From the NCBI GenBank assembly GCA_913020765.1, contig CAJWAO010000007.1, positions 1-51,909 of the forward strand: a stretch of 51,909 nt of DNA, written 5' to 3'. The first letter of the stretch is position 1; every line of letters begins with the position of its first letter. The position numbers were made by a program, and so were the translations under genes. The notes under the pieces were generated by a model. That model saw only the letters and a program-made list of their open reading frames with translations, was not told where the DNA came from and did no database searches. This DNA comes from an uncultured Flavobacteriales bacterium. Its GTDB lineage: Bacteria > Bacteroidota > Bacteroidia > Flavobacteriales_D > Crocinitomicaceae. Below are positions 43,514-51,909 of the stretch, piece after piece.

Positions 43514-44485
43514 TTACTTTTCTCTATTCATGGTATAGTCAACTAAAGCTTTTAAGGACTCCTTTGCGTCACTGTCGGGAAAACCATCAAGAATCCCAAT
43601 GGCATCATCGGCATATGCTTTCATCGTTTTGTAGGCATAATCTATACCCCCACATTCAATAACGATATCAGTTGCTCTCTTTATTTTTGCACCTTTTTCA
43701 TTATGGTTTTTAACGATATTTTTAAGCTCTGCCTTAATTTTGGGAGGAGCATGGTCTAGCGCATAAATTAAGGGCAAGGTCATTTTTTGTTCGCGAATAT
43801 CTATTCCTGTTGGTTTTCCTATGTGGTTGGGTATTCCATAATCAAAAATATCATCTTTAATTTGAAAAGCAATTCCTACTTTTTCGCCAAAATCCCTCAT
43901 TCTGGCTCTATGTTCATGAGCACCAACACTAATTGCTCCAGCCTCACAACACGTTGATATAAGAGACGCTGTCTTCTTTTTGATAACGTCAAAATAAACA
44001 GCCTCGGTAATATCTAAAGATCTCGCCTTTTCAATTTGTAAAAGCTCACCCTCGCTCATTTCTTTCACGGAACGCGCCACAACCTCCAATAAATTAATAT
44101 TATCCTTCTCAATAGAAAGCAGAAGAATTTTAGATAGCATGTAATCACCAACTAGGACCGCTATTTTATTTTTCCACAAGGCATTCACTGAAAAAAAACC
44201 TCTGCGTTCATTCGCATCATCAACAACATCATCATGAACAAGCGTAGCCGTATGTAACAACTCAACCAATGATGCAGCATGAAATGTGGTGTCATTGGCC
44301 TCGCCAAATAGTTTACAAGACAAGAAAACAAAAAGAGGACGCATTTGCTTCCCTTTTCTCTTCACAATATACTGTGTCACCTTATCAAGTAAAGGAACTT
44401 TGGATTCAAGAGCCGATTTGAAATAGGTTTCAAATGAACTCATTTCAACTTTAACAGGCGCAATAATATTCTCTATACTCGACAT
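43514..44485 (-). CDS. Polyprenyl diphosphate synthase (long chain, IspB-like)
   Basis: A 323-residue trans-prenyltransferase that builds the side chain of menaquinone from farnesyl or geranylgeranyl diphosphate and isopentenyl diphosphate. The first Asp-rich motif is DDVVDDANERRG (D85, D86, D89) and the second is FQIKDDIFDYGIP. KGKQMRPLFVFLSC is the conserved N-terminal binding segment. Chain length cannot be read reliably. It heads a minus-strand unit with a MORN lipoprotein, dnaG and mscS-type gene. A perfect -7 box ends 4 nt before the ATG. Confidence 0.92.
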   Translation of the reverse strand: MSSIENIIAPVKVEMSSFETYFKSALESKVPLLDKVTQYIVKRKGKQMRPLFVFLSCKLFGEANDTTFHAASLVELLHTATLVHDDVVDDANERRGFFSVNALWKNKIAVLVGDYMLSKILLLSIEKDNINLLEVVARSVKEMSEGELLQIEKARSLDITEAVYFDVIKKKTASLISTCCEAGAISVGAHEHRARMRDFGEKVGIAFQIKDDIFDYGIPNHIGKPTGIDIREQKMTLPLIYALDHAPPKIKAELKNIVKNHNEKGAKIKRATDIVIECGGIDYAYKTMKAYADDAIGILDGFPDSDAKESLKALVDYTMNREK

Positions 44486-44489
44486 AGTA

Positions 44490-44497
44490 CAAATATA
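44490..44497 (-). promoter_or_regulatory. Putative -7 promoter box for the polyprenyl synthase-dnaG unit
   Basis: On the minus strand this reads TATATTTG, a perfect TAnnTTTG match. It ends 4 nt before the ATG at 44485, so transcription should begin at or near the start codon. Confidence 0.45.
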
Positions 44498-44531
44498 AAA
44501 AAAGCCCGTTTGGGTTTGTGATAAGTCGTCA

Positions 44532-47348
44532 TTAACGTGACAAATGCATATTTCGCTCGGAATATACTTTTCTAAAGAAAGGATCTTTCAAATTTTCAAT
44601 AAATCGAATGGCCTCTCCTGTTGATTTCATCTCAGGGCCAAGCTCCTTCTTAACATCTGGAAATTTCCCATAAGAGAATACTGGAATCTTTATCGCATAT
44701 CCCTTTTTACGAGGAGTAAAACTAAAATCCTTCACTTTCTTGTCTCCCAACATGACCTTAGCGGCATAATTCACATATGGTTCGTCATAGGCTTTCGCAA
44801 TAAAAGGAACAGTTCTCGAGGCGCGTGGATTAGCCTCAATTACATATACCTTATCGTCCTTGATGGCAAATTGTATATTAATAAGTCCTACTGTCTTTAA
44901 TTCGATGGCGATTTTCTTGGTAATATCCTCAATTTGCGTCATTACAAAGTCACCTAAATTATAAGGAGGTAATACAGCATATGAATCACCTGAGTGAATA
45001 CCTGCAGGTTCAATATGTTGCATAATCCCGATGATATAGACATCTTCACCATCGCAGATGGCATCTGCCTCAGCCTCGATTGCTCCTCCCAAAAAGTGGT
45101 CTAGCAGAATTTGATTGTTTCCCATTTCATTCAGGATATCAACAACATGATGTTCTAGTTCCTCTTTGTTAATGACAATTTTCATTTTCTGACCTCCCAA
45201 AACATAAGAAGGTCTAACGAGCAATGGGAAACCCAGATCATCTGCAAGCTCGAGGGCTTGCTCAGCACTTTCTACCACACCATATTTTGGAAAAGGAATT
45301 TCATTGGACTCTAAAAGTTTAGAAAAACGCCCCCTATCTTCTGCCAAATCTAAGGCGTCAAAGCTTGTTCCTAAAACCTTTATACCATAGCGACTAAGTT
45401 TTTCTGCAAGCTTTAATGCAGTCTGTCCGCCAAGCTGAACAATAACTCCCTCTGGTTTCTCGTGCTGAATGATATCATAAATGTGCTCCCAAAATACAGG
45501 TTCAAAATAAAGCTTATCGGCCGTATCAAAATCTGTTGATACCGTTTCTGGATTGCAATTGATCATTATTGTTTCGTAACCGCATTCTTTTGCAGCAAGT
45601 ACACCATGAACACAGGAATAGTCGAATTCAATTCCTTGACCAATTCTATTTGGACCTGAACCTAAGACTACTACTTTTTTATTATTCGAAACGATACTCT
45701 CATTCTCAAATTCAAAGGTTGAATAATAATAAGGCGTTTGAGCAGCAAACTCTGCTGCGCAAGTATCAACAAGCTTGTATACACGATTCAATCCGATAGC
45801 ACTTCGTTTCTTGTATACCTCAGACTCCAGGCACCTCAGAAGATGAGCAATCTGACGGTCTGCATATCCTTTTTGCTTAGCCTCAAAAAACAACTCATCT
45901 GGAAGGTTATCAATATGGAATTTTTCAATACGGTCCTCTAGCTTGATCAGATCTTCAATTTGCTTCAAAAACCAAATATCAATCTTGGTTTTTTCCATAA
46001 TTGTTTTGAATGGTATACCAAGCTTAATGGCATCATAAATATGAAATAACCGGTTCCAGCTTGCATTTTCTAAAGAATGTAGTATTTCTTTCTGATTGGT
46101 GAGCTCTCGTCCATCTGCTCCCAAGCCATTTCGATTTATTTCTAAAGATTGACATGCTTTCTGAAGGGCTTCCTGGAAAGATCTACCAATACCCATTACC
46201 TCACCTACAGACTTCATCTGTAGACCTAATTTTCTATTTGTTCCCGGAAACTTATTAAAATTCCATCGAGGAATTTTTACAATGACATAATCTAGGGTCG
46301 GCTCAAAAAGCGCAGAAGTTGTTTTTGTAATTTGATTGTTTAGCTCGTCTAATGAGTATCCAATAGCAAGCTTGGATGCAATCTTGGCTATAGGATAACC
46401 CGTTGCTTTTGATGCAAGGGCGGATGAACGGCTAACTCGTGGGTTGATTTCGATGGCGATAATGTCCTCTTTTTCGTCAGGTGAAACCGCAAACTGAACA
46501 TTACAGCCTCCCGCAAATTCGCCAATCGAGCGCATCATATTGATGGCCATATCCCTCATTTTCTGAAAAGTTGTATCAGAAAGTGTCATAGCGGGAGCAA
46601 CAGTTATGGAATCTCCCGTATGAATACCCATAGGATCAAAATTCTCAATCGAACAGATAATAACAACGTTATCATTACAGTCCCTTAATAGCTCTAACTC
46701 AAATTCTTTCCAACCCAACAAGGCTTTATCAATCATTACCTCGTGAATCGGAGAAAGCTGAAGCCCTCTCTCTAGCAGGTTATCAAATTGATTTGGATCA
46801 TGTAAGATAGAAGCACCTGAGCCGCCCAGGGTATAAGAAGGTCGAATGCAAAGAGGGAAACCAAATTCTTGGGCAATTTCCTTTCCTTCTAGAAATGACT
46901 TCGCTGTCTTTTGAGGTGCCATTGGAACCCCAATTTCTGTCATTAAGTCTCTAAATGCCTCTCTATTTTCCGTTATTTCAATAGCGTCAATATTCACGCC
47001 TATAATTTTAACCCCAAATTCTTCCCATAAACCCATTTCATCACACTTGATACATAGGTTTAAAGCTGTCTGTCCCCCCATAGTGGGAAGCACTGCATCT
47101 ATATCATGTAATTCTAGAATTCCTCTGACACTGGCTGGTTCAAGTGGTTTCAAGTATACATTATCAGCCACCACCTTATCTGTCATTATGGTTGCCGGGT
47201 TAGAATTAATTAAGGTAACCTCAATACCTTCCTCCCTCAGGGATCGAGATGCTTGAGAACCCGCATAATCAAATTCACACGCTTGGCCAATAACAATGGG
47301 ACCACTACCAATAATTAAAATAGATTTTATCGAAGAATCTTTGGGCAT
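44532..47348 (-). CDS. carB: Carbamoyl-phosphate synthase large subunit without the allosteric domain
   Basis: Synthesises carbamoyl phosphate from bicarbonate, ATP and glutamine-derived ammonia, for pyrimidine and arginine synthesis. It is 938 residues instead of the usual 1060-1075. Both ATP-grasp halves are complete: the first has SGPIVIGQACEFDYAGSQ and RPSYTLGGSGASILHD, the second SGPNRIGQGIEFDYSC and RPSYVLGGQKMKIV. The protein ends (FIENLKDPFFRKVYSERN) where the MGS-like regulatory domain would start in E. coli CarB, so allosteric control by UMP or ornithine is probably absent. The small subunit gene carA is not in the window. A -7 box lies at 47395-47402. Confidence 0.93.
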   Translation of the reverse strand: MPKDSSIKSILIIGSGPIVIGQACEFDYAGSQASRSLREEGIEVTLINSNPATIMTDKVVADNVYLKPLEPASVRGILELHDIDAVLPTMGGQTALNLCIKCDEMGLWEEFGVKIIGVNIDAIEITENREAFRDLMTEIGVPMAPQKTAKSFLEGKEIAQEFGFPLCIRPSYTLGGSGASILHDPNQFDNLLERGLQLSPIHEVMIDKALLGWKEFELELLRDCNDNVVIICSIENFDPMGIHTGDSITVAPAMTLSDTTFQKMRDMAINMMRSIGEFAGGCNVQFAVSPDEKEDIIAIEINPRVSRSSALASKATGYPIAKIASKLAIGYSLDELNNQITKTTSALFEPTLDYVIVKIPRWNFNKFPGTNRKLGLQMKSVGEVMGIGRSFQEALQKACQSLEINRNGLGADGRELTNQKEILHSLENASWNRLFHIYDAIKLGIPFKTIMEKTKIDIWFLKQIEDLIKLEDRIEKFHIDNLPDELFFEAKQKGYADRQIAHLLRCLESEVYKKRSAIGLNRVYKLVDTCAAEFAAQTPYYYSTFEFENESIVSNNKKVVVLGSGPNRIGQGIEFDYSCVHGVLAAKECGYETIMINCNPETVSTDFDTADKLYFEPVFWEHIYDIIQHEKPEGVIVQLGGQTALKLAEKLSRYGIKVLGTSFDALDLAEDRGRFSKLLESNEIPFPKYGVVESAEQALELADDLGFPLLVRPSYVLGGQKMKIVINKEELEHHVVDILNEMGNNQILLDHFLGGAIEAEADAICDGEDVYIIGIMQHIEPAGIHSGDSYAVLPPYNLGDFVMTQIEDITKKIAIELKTVGLINIQFAIKDDKVYVIEANPRASRTVPFIAKAYDEPYVNYAAKVMLGDKKVKDFSFTPRKKGYAIKIPVFSYGKFPDVKKELGPEMKSTGEAIRFIENLKDPFFRKVYSERNMHLSR

Positions 47349-47394
47349 ACTATAGTCAATTTAAATGAAAAGAAATAACACAATAAATCGAGAG

Positions 47395-47402
47395 CAAATT
47401 TA
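47395..47402 (-). promoter_or_regulatory. Putative -7 promoter box for carB
   Basis: On the minus strand this reads TAAATTTG, a perfect TAnnTTTG match 46 nt upstream of the carB ATG, giving a leader of about 42 nt, longer than others here. No -33 TTG at proper spacing. Confidence 0.4.
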
Positions 47403-47522
47403 ATTTAAATGCTACGATTTGGGGTCGATAATGTAAATTGTTTATACACAAATTTAAACTGCAATGTTAATTAAATCATATTACAAATAAAATACAGCAA
47501 CTTATCGCCTAATTTAGGGGTA

Positions 47523-48335
47523 ATGAATTCGCAAGTAATTGAAATAGAAAAGTTAGCAATAGAGTATTATGTTGAGGGTGTAGGAAAAAATACGCTGATC
47601 TGCTTTCACGGCCATGGGCGTCCGGTTGAAGATTTTTTATTTCTAAGAAAAGCGGATCGCAAACTAATTTTAATTGTGCTTCCGCATCACGGAAAATCAA
47701 AATTTCCAATAGATAGAATAGAGGCACAACCTTTATCTATATCAGAGTTTAATTCAATATTTGAAAAAATTCTTAAAAAAGAGGCTGTCGAACATTTTCA
47801 TTTTATCGGTTTTTCTCAAGGCGGAAGATTTGTCCTTTCACTGCTTCCTTTTTACGCAGACAGATTAAAATCTGTTCACGTAATATCACCGGATGGCATG
47901 GATCGGAATAGCTTTTATAATCGAACGTCAAGAATAAAAATCACGAGGCTAATTTTTAAAAAATGGGAAAACAATCCCAAATCGTTTATTCAAGCCGCAA
48001 GATTGGCTTACAAGCTTAGACTCGTTAGACCAAAAGTCCTGTCCTTCATTGAGTTGTTTGCTGAAGATCGAGAAAAATTCCAAAGAGCATCACGAACCTG
48101 GAGAGGATTCAGAAATATACAGCCTGACCTTGATGCAATCTTCGATTTACTAAACTCCAATAAAATTTATTTTAAGGTGATAATGGGCAAATACGATCAA
48201 GTCATCAGAACCCAACAAGCCAAAGAGTTTCTTGAAAAATTAGGGTGTCCACAAGCATTAAAAGAAATTGAATGCGGACATGATTTTTTCAAAAAAAGCA
48301 ATCTCCTACGACTAAACGATGCCATTAAAATATAA
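47523..48335 (+). CDS. Alpha/beta hydrolase
   Basis: A 270-residue cytoplasmic protein of the alpha/beta hydrolase fold. The oxyanion region is LICFHGHGRPVEDF, the nucleophile elbow is IGFSQGGRFVLSLLP (Ser of GFSQGG), the acid is in IMGKYDQVI and the base in ECGHDFFK. Substrate unknown; the length suggests an esterase or C-C hydrolase-like enzyme. It is transcribed alone, divergent from carB, with a terminator directly after its stop codon. Confidence 0.85.
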   Translation: MNSQVIEIEKLAIEYYVEGVGKNTLICFHGHGRPVEDFLFLRKADRKLILIVLPHHGKSKFPIDRIEAQPLSISEFNSIFEKILKKEAVEHFHFIGFSQGGRFVLSLLPFYADRLKSVHVISPDGMDRNSFYNRTSRIKITRLIFKKWENNPKSFIQAARLAYKLRLVRPKVLSFIELFAEDREKFQRASRTWRGFRNIQPDLDAIFDLLNSNKIYFKVIMGKYDQVIRTQQAKEFLEKLGCPQALKEIECGHDFFKKSNLLRLNDAIKI

Positions 48336-48363
48336 AAAGGCACCCGCAGGTGCCTTTAATTTT
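48336..48363. terminator. Rho-independent terminator between the hydrolase and dnaK
   Basis: Perfect 9-bp stem AAAGGCACC (48336-48344) with GGTGCCTTT (48349-48357) and a CGCA loop. It has A-rich sequence on one side and a T-containing tail on the other, so it may serve both converging genes. Confidence 0.85.
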
Positions 48364-48392
48364 ATAACCAAATAATCTTTTACGAGTAGAGA

Positions 48393-50303
48393 TTACTTCT
48401 TTTCATTTACTTCCTCGAAATCAACATCCGTGACCTCGTCTTGAGCGTTCTCTGCACCTTCACCTTGAGGCTGTCCTGCATTAGGATCTCCACCCGCTTG
48501 ATTGGCTGCGTTGTACATCTCTTGCGAAGCCGCTTGGAATACATTATTCAACTTTTCCATTGCTGGTTCGAGATTTTCAATATTCTTTGCTTCAAACTCC
48601 TTTTTCAATTCTGCCAAAGCATCCTCGATAGGTTGTTTTTTATCCGCAGGAAGTTTATCTCCGTATTCTTTAAGCTGTCTTTCTGTTTGAAAGATTGTGG
48701 AGTCGGCTTTGTTCACAACCTCAACTTCTTCTTTCTTTTTTTGGTCTGCTTCCGCATTTGCTTCAGCTTCAGCCTTCATTCTTTCTATTTCCTCATCAGA
48801 CAGACCAGAGGAAGCTTCAATCTTAATCGATTGTTCTTTTCCTGTACCCTTATCTTTTGCTGAAATGTTCATGATTCCATTCGCGTCAATATCAAAGGTG
48901 ACTTCAATTTGAGGTACACCGCGTGGGGCAGCAGGAATATCAGTCAACTGGAACCTTCCTAAAGTTTTATTATCATTTGCCATTGGACGTTCGCCCTGAA
49001 GCACGTGAATATCAACAGAAGGTTGGTTGTCAGCTGCAGTTGAGAACACTTCGGACTTCTTGGCTGGAATGGTTGTATTTGATTCAATCAATTTAGTAAA
49101 AACTCCGCCCATCGTCTCAATACCAAGAGATAATGGAGTGACATCTAGTAACAATACATCCTTAACCTCCCCAGTCAAGACACCACCTTGAATCGCTGCA
49201 CCAATAGCAACAACCTCATCAGGATTTACTCCTTTCGAAGGGGATTTCCCAAAGAAGTTCTTCACCGCATCTTGAATAATCGGAATTCGTGTAGAACCAC
49301 CTACGAGAATTACCTCATCGATATCACTTGCAGATAAACCAGCATTTTTCAATGCCGATCTGCATGGCGCAATTGTTCTTTCCACAATTTCCGAGATCAA
49401 CTGCTCAAATTTTGCACGTTGTAAAGTTCTTACTAAGTGTTTTGGAACACCATCTACAGGCATAATGTAAGGCAAGTTGATTTCCGTGGAAGTGGTTGAG
49501 GAAAGCTCAATTTTTGCTTTCTCTGCTGCCTCCTTCAATCTTTGCAATGCCATTGGATCTTTTCTCAAATCAAGACCTTCATCCTTTTTAAACTCCTCAA
49601 CTAACCAAGTGATGATTGTTTCATCAACATCATCTCCTCCAAGATGTGTATCACCATCTGTAGATAGAACCTCAAAAACACCGTCACCAAGCTCTAGGAT
49701 AGAAACATCATGTGTTCCACCACCAAAGTCAAAAACCACAATTTTTTGGTCTACTCCTTTTTTATCAAGTCCGTATGCCAATGCCGCTGCAGTTGGCTCA
49801 TTTATAATTCTTTTGATGGTAAGACCCGCAACTTCACCGGCCTCTTTTGTTGCTTGTCGCTGCGAATCATTAAAGTATGCAGGAACAGTAACGACTGCCT
49901 CTGAAACCTCCTGACCTAAATAATCCTCCGCTGTTTTCTTCATTTTTTGAAGAATCATTGCTGAAATCTCTTGCGGTGAGTACTTACGATCGTCTATTTC
50001 AACTCGAGGTGTGTTGTTCTCACCTTTCACAACCTTGTAAGGCATTCTCGCTACTTCTTTTTTACAATCATCAAAGCTAGACCCCATAAATCTCTTTATA
50101 GAGTATATTGTTTTGGTAGGATTTGTAATGGCTTGTCTTTTGGCTGGGTCACCGACTTTACGCTCACCGCCTTCAACAAAAGCTACAACAGAAGGTGTTG
50201 TTCTTTTACCTTCCGAGTTCGCTATAACCACTGGTTCATTTCCTTCCATGACCGAAACACACGAGTTTGTGGTTCCTAAGTCAATTCCTATAATTTTTCC
50301 CAT
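48393..50303 (-). CDS. dnaK: Chaperone DnaK (Hsp70)
   Basis: Main Hsp70 chaperone, 636 residues, cytoplasmic, working with DnaJ and GrpE (neither in the window). The ATPase domain opens [20 protein letters not shown] and holds [14 protein letters not shown] and LVGGSTRIP; the substrate-binding domain has [17 protein letters not shown] and [20 protein letters not shown], with a helical lid and an acidic C-terminus ending [10 protein letters not shown]. Its 150-nt upstream region carries repeated GACAA motifs and a weak -7 box (CATGTTTG on the minus strand, 50390-50397), which may reflect stress control, but I see no CIRCE element. Confidence 0.97.
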   Translation of the reverse strand: MGKIIGIDLGTTNSCVSVMEGNEPVVIANSEGKRTTPSVVAFVEGGERKVGDPAKRQAITNPTKTIYSIKRFMGSSFDDCKKEVARMPYKVVKGENNTPRVEIDDRKYSPQEISAMILQKMKKTAEDYLGQEVSEAVVTVPAYFNDSQRQATKEAGEVAGLTIKRIINEPTAAALAYGLDKKGVDQKIVVFDFGGGTHDVSILELGDGVFEVLSTDGDTHLGGDDVDETIITWLVEEFKKDEGLDLRKDPMALQRLKEAAEKAKIELSSTTSTEINLPYIMPVDGVPKHLVRTLQRAKFEQLISEIVERTIAPCRSALKNAGLSASDIDEVILVGGSTRIPIIQDAVKNFFGKSPSKGVNPDEVVAIGAAIQGGVLTGEVKDVLLLDVTPLSLGIETMGGVFTKLIESNTTIPAKKSEVFSTAADNQPSVDIHVLQGERPMANDNKTLGRFQLTDIPAAPRGVPQIEVTFDIDANGIMNISAKDKGTGKEQSIKIEASSGLSDEEIERMKAEAEANAEADQKKKEEVEVVNKADSTIFQTERQLKEYGDKLPADKKQPIEDALAELKKEFEAKNIENLEPAMEKLNNVFQAASQEMYNAANQAGGDPNAGQPQGEGAENAQDEVTDVDFEEVNEKK

Positions 50304-50453
50304 GTTCTAATTTTTTCTACTCCATGACAATTAATATGCCACGACAAAAAACAGGGATTTATTATGACAAAAAAGACAAGCAAGAATCGCAAACATGTCT
50401 AAATGTCATACTTTCTGACAGAAAAAGGAATAAGAATTTGAGCTAAAGAGTTA

Positions 50454-51314
50454 TTATTGTAGGATGACTTTCTGTGTATATATCGCACCATTTAACTCAC
50501 AGGAAACGATATACATCCCTGTTTCATATGCACTAAGATCAAACTCATTCTTTAAATTTACAAGACGTGAGGATAAACGTGTTTTTCCAATAGCATCGGT
50601 AATATGCAATTTAGCATGGGCATCGAAGTCTGTTAAATACACTTGCAATGTATTGTTGGATATATGTATATCAATATTTTGCAGCATCATTTCATTTATA
50701 TTCGTATTTGAGTTTCCAACGCTAAGTGGATTTCCACCTTGTGAGGCGTCATAACCGCATGAACGCAATGTAATTTGACTTCCATCAGGTAAAACAGAAA
50801 GCTCAATCCAACCTAAATGCAGACTACCTCCAATGTCAAACATTGCACCGAGGTAACCTTGATTGCCAAGAAACGCACCATATTGATAAGGTAAACTCCC
50901 AATGATTCCAGTATTCACAGTAAGATCTATGCCCAACGCGTAGCTCGTATCCGATCCATACTCTTGAAAAACAGTAAGCTCATCACCTAAATTAAACAAG
51001 GAAACGTCAAAAGCCGATGTTTCACTCGATATTGACCCTGCTGGCATTCCATTTTGACAACCCAATAGCGCACCTGAGCCTTCATAGGTTGCTGGCAGGC
51101 CAGATATGGTGGTATCTCCACTCAAATCTTGGACCAAAAAATAAAATTCAATTACACCGTCACCATTAAAATCAAAAGCATATGGCTCAGTTGATGCATC
51201 AATGACGATTTCCGGAGAAAAGGTATTACTGATGACCTGAGCTTGTGCTTTCCCAATAAGCATCATGAAAAGAAGGCATAAGGTCGAAAGTGCGTAGTTG
51301 TATTTATTTTTCAT
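50454..51314 (-). CDS. T9SS-exported protein with C-terminal sorting domain
   Basis: About 286 residues from the ATG at 51314, which gives the signal peptide YALSTLCLLFMMLIGKAQAQ; a longer in-frame TTG start is less likely. The middle is beta-rich and begins with FSPEIVIDASTEPYAFDFNGDG, containing a DxDxDG-like calcium motif (DFNGDGVIEFYF). The last 80 residues form a T9SS sorting domain (NTLQVYLTDFDAHAKLHITD, GKTRLSSRLVNLKNEFDLSA, TGMYIVSCELNG), though the usual PNP motif is degenerate. Function unknown. A near-match -7 box (TAATTTCG on the minus strand, 51333-51340) lies upstream. Confidence 0.82.
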   Translation of the reverse strand: MKNKYNYALSTLCLLFMMLIGKAQAQVISNTFSPEIVIDASTEPYAFDFNGDGVIEFYFLVQDLSGDTTISGLPATYEGSGALLGCQNGMPAGSISSETSAFDVSLFNLGDELTVFQEYGSDTSYALGIDLTVNTGIIGSLPYQYGAFLGNQGYLGAMFDIGGSLHLGWIELSVLPDGSQITLRSCGYDASQGGNPLSVGNSNTNINEMMLQNIDIHISNNTLQVYLTDFDAHAKLHITDAIGKTRLSSRLVNLKNEFDLSAYETGMYIVSCELNGAIYTQKVILQ

Positions 51315-51358
51315 ATTATGTTTGATTTGCTTCGAAATTACAAAAACGGCCGGGAATT

Positions 51359-51751
51359 TCAATCATCATTTGAAACTCCATTACTGGTCTCTTTATCGTA
51401 ATGGATAAATATATTGGCATAAATGATTTTAGATAATGCAAATATCAAGGGGCTTAGCAGGATGATTAAAATAGTGAGAATGATAATTTGAGTCCAAACA
51501 GAAACATCGGTAAAAAACCAATTTGCCCCAGCCCAAATAGTTACAAAAACAATTACGCCAAGCGCGTAAGAAACATACATAGCGCCAAAGTAAAAACCAG
51601 GTTCAGGAATATAATTTACTTTACATTTGGGGCACTCCCTTCGGACATTACCAAGCTTTTTGAAATCATAAACGCTAGATTCAAAAAATGGTCCTTTCAG
51701 ACACTTCGGACAACGCAATTTACAGATGCTGTATAATTTTGAAAATATCAC
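51359..51751 (-). CDS. DUF983 family membrane protein
   Basis: A 130-residue protein with a zinc-ribbon-like start (CPKCLKGPFFES and CPKCKVNY, two CxxC pairs) and two transmembrane helices (VSYALGVIVFVTIWAGANWF and IIILTILIILLSPLIFALS). This is the DUF983 pattern. The start codon is GTG at 51751; a stop codon lies six codons upstream and no ATG fits. Function unknown. It lies 44 nt upstream of the T9SS protein gene on the same strand. Confidence 0.85.
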   Translation of the reverse strand: MIFSKLYSICKLRCPKCLKGPFFESSVYDFKKLGNVRRECPKCKVNYIPEPGFYFGAMYVSYALGVIVFVTIWAGANWFFTDVSVWTQIIILTILIILLSPLIFALSKIIYANIFIHYDKETSNGVSNDD

Positions 51752-51836
51752 TCGATAAAGATAGGAATTCTAGTCCTTCAAATCGTGAGACCCTTTTACT
51801 TTCAGATTGGAATTAATTACACCTAACCAACCAAAA

Positions 51837-51908
51837 CTATCTGAAGATTACCACTTTCAAAGAAACAGGTTGTTTATTCTTAAAAATCAACCAGAAAGGT
51901 ATTTCAAG
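51837..51908 (-). CDS. Possible 3' end of a gene cut by the window edge
   Basis: A minus-strand frame is open from the window edge for 23 codons to a TAG at 51837-51839 (ends SLKVVIFR). It reads like a protein C-terminus and lies upstream of the DUF983 gene on the same strand, but a run this short can occur by chance. Confidence 0.2.
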   Translation of the reverse strand, partial: LEIPFWLIFKNKQPVSLKVVIFR

Positions 51909-51909
51909 A

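Noticed and set aside
44490-44525. Terminator between carB and the polyprenyl synthase gene
   Set aside because: The CCC/GGG stem is only three base pairs with a mismatch. The -7 box in the same spot is the better reading.
49477-49914. 145-codon plus-strand frame opposite dnaK
   Set aside because: It is an antisense shadow of the conserved DnaK ATPase domain, without its own promoter or family similarity.
50324-50446. 40-codon plus-strand ATG frame in the dnaK upstream region
   Set aside because: No promoter or conserved residues, and it coincides with the GACAA repeats, which better explain the sequence.

Overview
The window is a gene-dense, AT-rich stretch of a chromosome from the Bacteroidota, most likely a Flavobacteriales-type marine or aquatic bacterium. 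The evidence is three proteins with type IX secretion (T9SS) C-terminal sorting domains, perfect TAnnTTTG promoter -7 boxes in front of eight genes, no Shine-Dalgarno pattern, Lacal_2735/DUF6435 and DUF4159 family genes, and a primase with the degenerate zinc finger usual in that group. I see no rRNA, CRISPR, insertion sequence, integrase, phage gene or attachment site. It looks like core chromosome rather than an island.

Layout. Positions 1-2758: acs (5' end outside the window) and a metallo-beta-lactamase-fold lipoprotein. 2765-8284, minus strand: a large secreted PNGase F-like protein, accD and class II aldolase. 8372-12090, plus: a 51-residue protein with a strong terminator, uvrB, a DUF3817 membrane protein, fabI and a 57-residue DUF6435 protein. 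12087-18774, minus: two large sortilin-like Asp-box proteins, one a lipoprotein and one T9SS-exported. 18885-20057, plus: an OsmC-like gene and rlmB. 20060-21877, minus: upp, a membrane protein and yjjG. 21986-24120: an MFS transporter converging on an FKBP-DUF1573 lipoprotein. 24199-24280: tRNA-Leu. 24382-27778, plus: kup, an MBL hydrolase, a small TTG-start ORF and a PaaI-like thioesterase. 27821-30692, plus: marR and a FadN-like beta-oxidation enzyme, with a 16-bp palindrome in front. 30689-32239, minus: an OmpA-family protein. 32396-32469: tRNA-Asp. 32632-35900, plus: a MORN-type lipoprotein, ribD, an EamA transporter and a DUF4159 protein. 35903-39275, minus: CBS protein, nadK, FKBP and a cyclophilin-FKBP fusion. 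39340-40053: pdxJ. 40050-47348, minus: carB, then polyprenyl synthase, MORN-type lipoprotein, dnaG and mscS. 47523-48335: an alpha/beta hydrolase. 48393-51751, minus: DUF983 protein, a T9SS protein and dnaK.

How the genes fit together. The metabolic genes are ordinary core functions: acetate activation, malonyl-CoA and fatty-acid synthesis (accD, fabI), beta-oxidation (FadN-like), glycolysis, pyrimidine synthesis and salvage (carB, upp, yjjG), vitamins B2 and B6, and NADP. The envelope theme is strong: three periplasmic or outer-membrane-side prolyl isomerase genes, an OmpA-type protein, several lipoproteins and three T9SS substrates. Packing is extreme: four convergent gene pairs share overlapping stop codons, and several operon junctions overlap by 1-4 nt. 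The only gene-to-gene interval over 300 nt is 32240-32631, which holds tRNA-Asp and a terminator; 32240-32395 shows nothing I can name.

I found no obviously new multi-gene system. The best leads are the PNGase F-like protein interrupted by a LamG domain, the paired sortilin-like exported proteins, the marR palindrome, the cyclophilin-FKBP fusion with a histidine-rich tail, and two short genes that are easy to miss.
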